This document shows, in pieces, positions 63,299 to 64,000 of a stretch of DNA of 64,000 nucleotides. The notes beneath the pieces are model-generated. The model worked only from the letters and a program-made list of their open reading frames with translations. It did no database searches and was not told the DNA's origin. The stretch is from assembly GCA_021736205.1 (NCBI GenBank), contig JAIPGF010000002.1, forward strand, positions 25,379-89,378. Reading direction: 5' to 3'. The translations under genes and the position numbers were made by a program. Origin of the DNA: Candidatus Izemoplasma sp. Lineage in GTDB: Bacteria > Bacillota_I > Bacilli_A > Izemoplasmatales > Izemoplasmataceae. The first letter of the stretch is position 1. Each line of letters begins with the position of its first letter.

Positions 63299-64000
63299 TG
63301 AATTTTTTACTTGCTGGAAATCCCAATACGGGAAAAAGCACCTTCTTCAATATGATGACACAATCCCATGTACATGTCGGAAACTATAGTGGTGTCACCG
63401 TAGAAAAACGGGTCCATCATTTAAAACATTATCCCCATGCGAATTTAGTTGACTTACCAGGAACATATAATATTACACCCTCTAGTGAAGATGAAGGTGT
63501 TGTAACTTATACGTTATTAAAAGAATCTTATAATGGTATCATCAATATTATTGATTCCACGCATTTAAAACGGAATTTACATTTGACAGTACAACTATTA
63601 GAACTTGGTGTACCAATGTTACTCGTCTTTAACTTAAAAGACTCTCTACATAACAACGGCTATGTTGTTGACACCAAAAAAGTTACTGAGCTATTAGAGG
63701 TAAATGCGATATCGCTATCAGCCCGGGAACATAATACTGAAGATATTGATCACGTCATTGATGAACTAAAACATATTAACTCATTTAATGCATTAGAGCT
63801 TGATTATCCTGAAGTAATTAAACACGGAATTGATCAAATTGAAGAATTATTAAGATTTGATACATTACAAGTCAAAAAGAAATGGCTTGCCCTGCAATTA
63901 CTTGAAGGTAATGAAGATGTGTATAAATATGTGACTATTCAAAAAGAAGCAGCAATCAGACAAATTGTAGCAGATGTTGAACAAACCATTATTGATCAAG
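63298..64000 (+). CDS. feoB: Ferrous iron transport protein B, 3' end outside the window
   Basis: The first 234 residues are visible. The G-domain has GNPNTGKSTFFN (G1), YSGVTVEK (G2), VDLPGTYNI (G3), NLKD (G4) and LSARE (G5), then helical insertion sequence; the membrane pore domain lies beyond the window. FeoB imports Fe2+. ATG 63298 overlaps the feoA stop, so translation is coupled. Confidence 0.96.
   Translation, partial: MNFLLAGNPNTGKSTFFNMMTQSHVHVGNYSGVTVEKRVHHLKHYPHANLVDLPGTYNITPSSEDEGVVTYTLLKESYNGIINIIDSTHLKRNLHLTVQLLELGVPMLLVFNLKDSLHNNGYVVDTKKVTELLEVNAISLSAREHNTEDIDHVIDELKHINSFNALELDYPEVIKHGIDQIEELLRFDTLQVKKKWLALQLLEGNEDVYKYVTIQKEAAIRQIVADVEQTIIDQ

Noticed and set aside
1..64000. 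Mycoplasma genetic code (TGA = Trp)
   Set aside because: TGA ends several genes at the right place (16181-16183, 18063-18065, 51817-51819), and Trp uses TGG.
1..64000. CRISPR arrays, insertion sequences, prophage, tRNA genes
   Set aside because: No repeat-spacer pattern, transposase, integrase or tRNA-like fold was noticed on reading both strands.

Overview
The window is compact, AT-rich bacterial DNA with short intergenic gaps, many overlapping start/stop codons, strong AGGAGG-type ribosome binding sites and clean TTGACA/TATAAT promoters. TGA ends real genes (for example at 16181-16183 and 18063-18065) and tryptophan is read from TGG, so the genetic code is the standard bacterial one. Gene content and order (rluB-cmk-rpsA-like-der-gpsA-hup; nusB-xseA-xseB-dxs-recN; infC-rpmI-rplT behind an L20-type leader; glmS-glmM-glmU) point to a Bacillota or Mollicutes-related lineage. 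Rubrerythrin, the Ric iron-sulfur repair protein, FeoAB and the AmmeMemoRadiSam genes suggest an anaerobe. An Izemoplasma/Acholeplasma-like lineage is my best guess, inferred from gene order and composition only.

Layout. 1-2028: the end of amrS and an AmrB-AmrA fusion cut by an in-frame TAA. 2029-3430: a regulator gene with a long leader, split by a -1 frameshift in an A7 run. 3431-11521: a rhodanese, efp, a CBS-domain membrane protein and the rluB to hup block (translation, ribosome assembly, lipid precursor, nucleoid). 11619-18865: an ankyrin-repeat protein, CPBP protease, NTP house-cleaning enzyme, rubrerythrin, a phosphodiesterase, a dehydratase-like protein lacking the catalytic Thr, a PAP2 phosphatase and an ABC transporter. 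18941-19949: ric plus a DUF1858-like protein under a promoter with a perfect CRP/FNR-type palindrome near -41.5. 20086-23959: an M29 aminopeptidase and a GH13/esterase pair. 24123-29568: nusB-xseAB-dxs-recN. 29603-38602: dinB, a 1052-residue repeat lipoprotein, ispH, a DEAD-box helicase, nfo and queG. 38607-49686: trmL, ntdP-like, membrane proteins, an HMCES protein, a phosphodiesterase, an M42 peptidase, nadD-nadE, mnmA, a cyclophilin and a patatin. 49733-52529: a four-gene, translationally coupled operon made of a secreted beta-rich protein, an anchored protein, a small ABC ATPase and a permease. 52586-57097: glmS-glmM-glmU. 57101-58699: L20 leader and infC-rpmI-rplT. 58841-59016: a structured RNA, probably 6S RNA. 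59101-64000: an HdeD-like membrane protein, marR with an M42 peptidase, rsmD-coaD, a Fur-family regulator and feoA-feoB (cut by the window end).

Working together: dxs and ispH belong to the MEP isoprenoid pathway; glmS, glmM and glmU make a complete route to UDP-GlcNAc; nadD and nadE finish NAD synthesis; xseAB, recN, dinB, nfo, rdgB and the HMCES protein form a broad DNA-damage set; ric, rubrerythrin, Fur and FeoAB handle iron and oxidative or nitrosative stress. No CRISPR array, insertion sequence, prophage or tRNA gene was seen. The most unusual items are the coupled secreted-protein/ABC operon, the L20-Rho_N fusion, the non-AUG start of infC, the two broken genes at the left end, the repeat lipoprotein and the dehydratase-like protein without its catalytic Thr.
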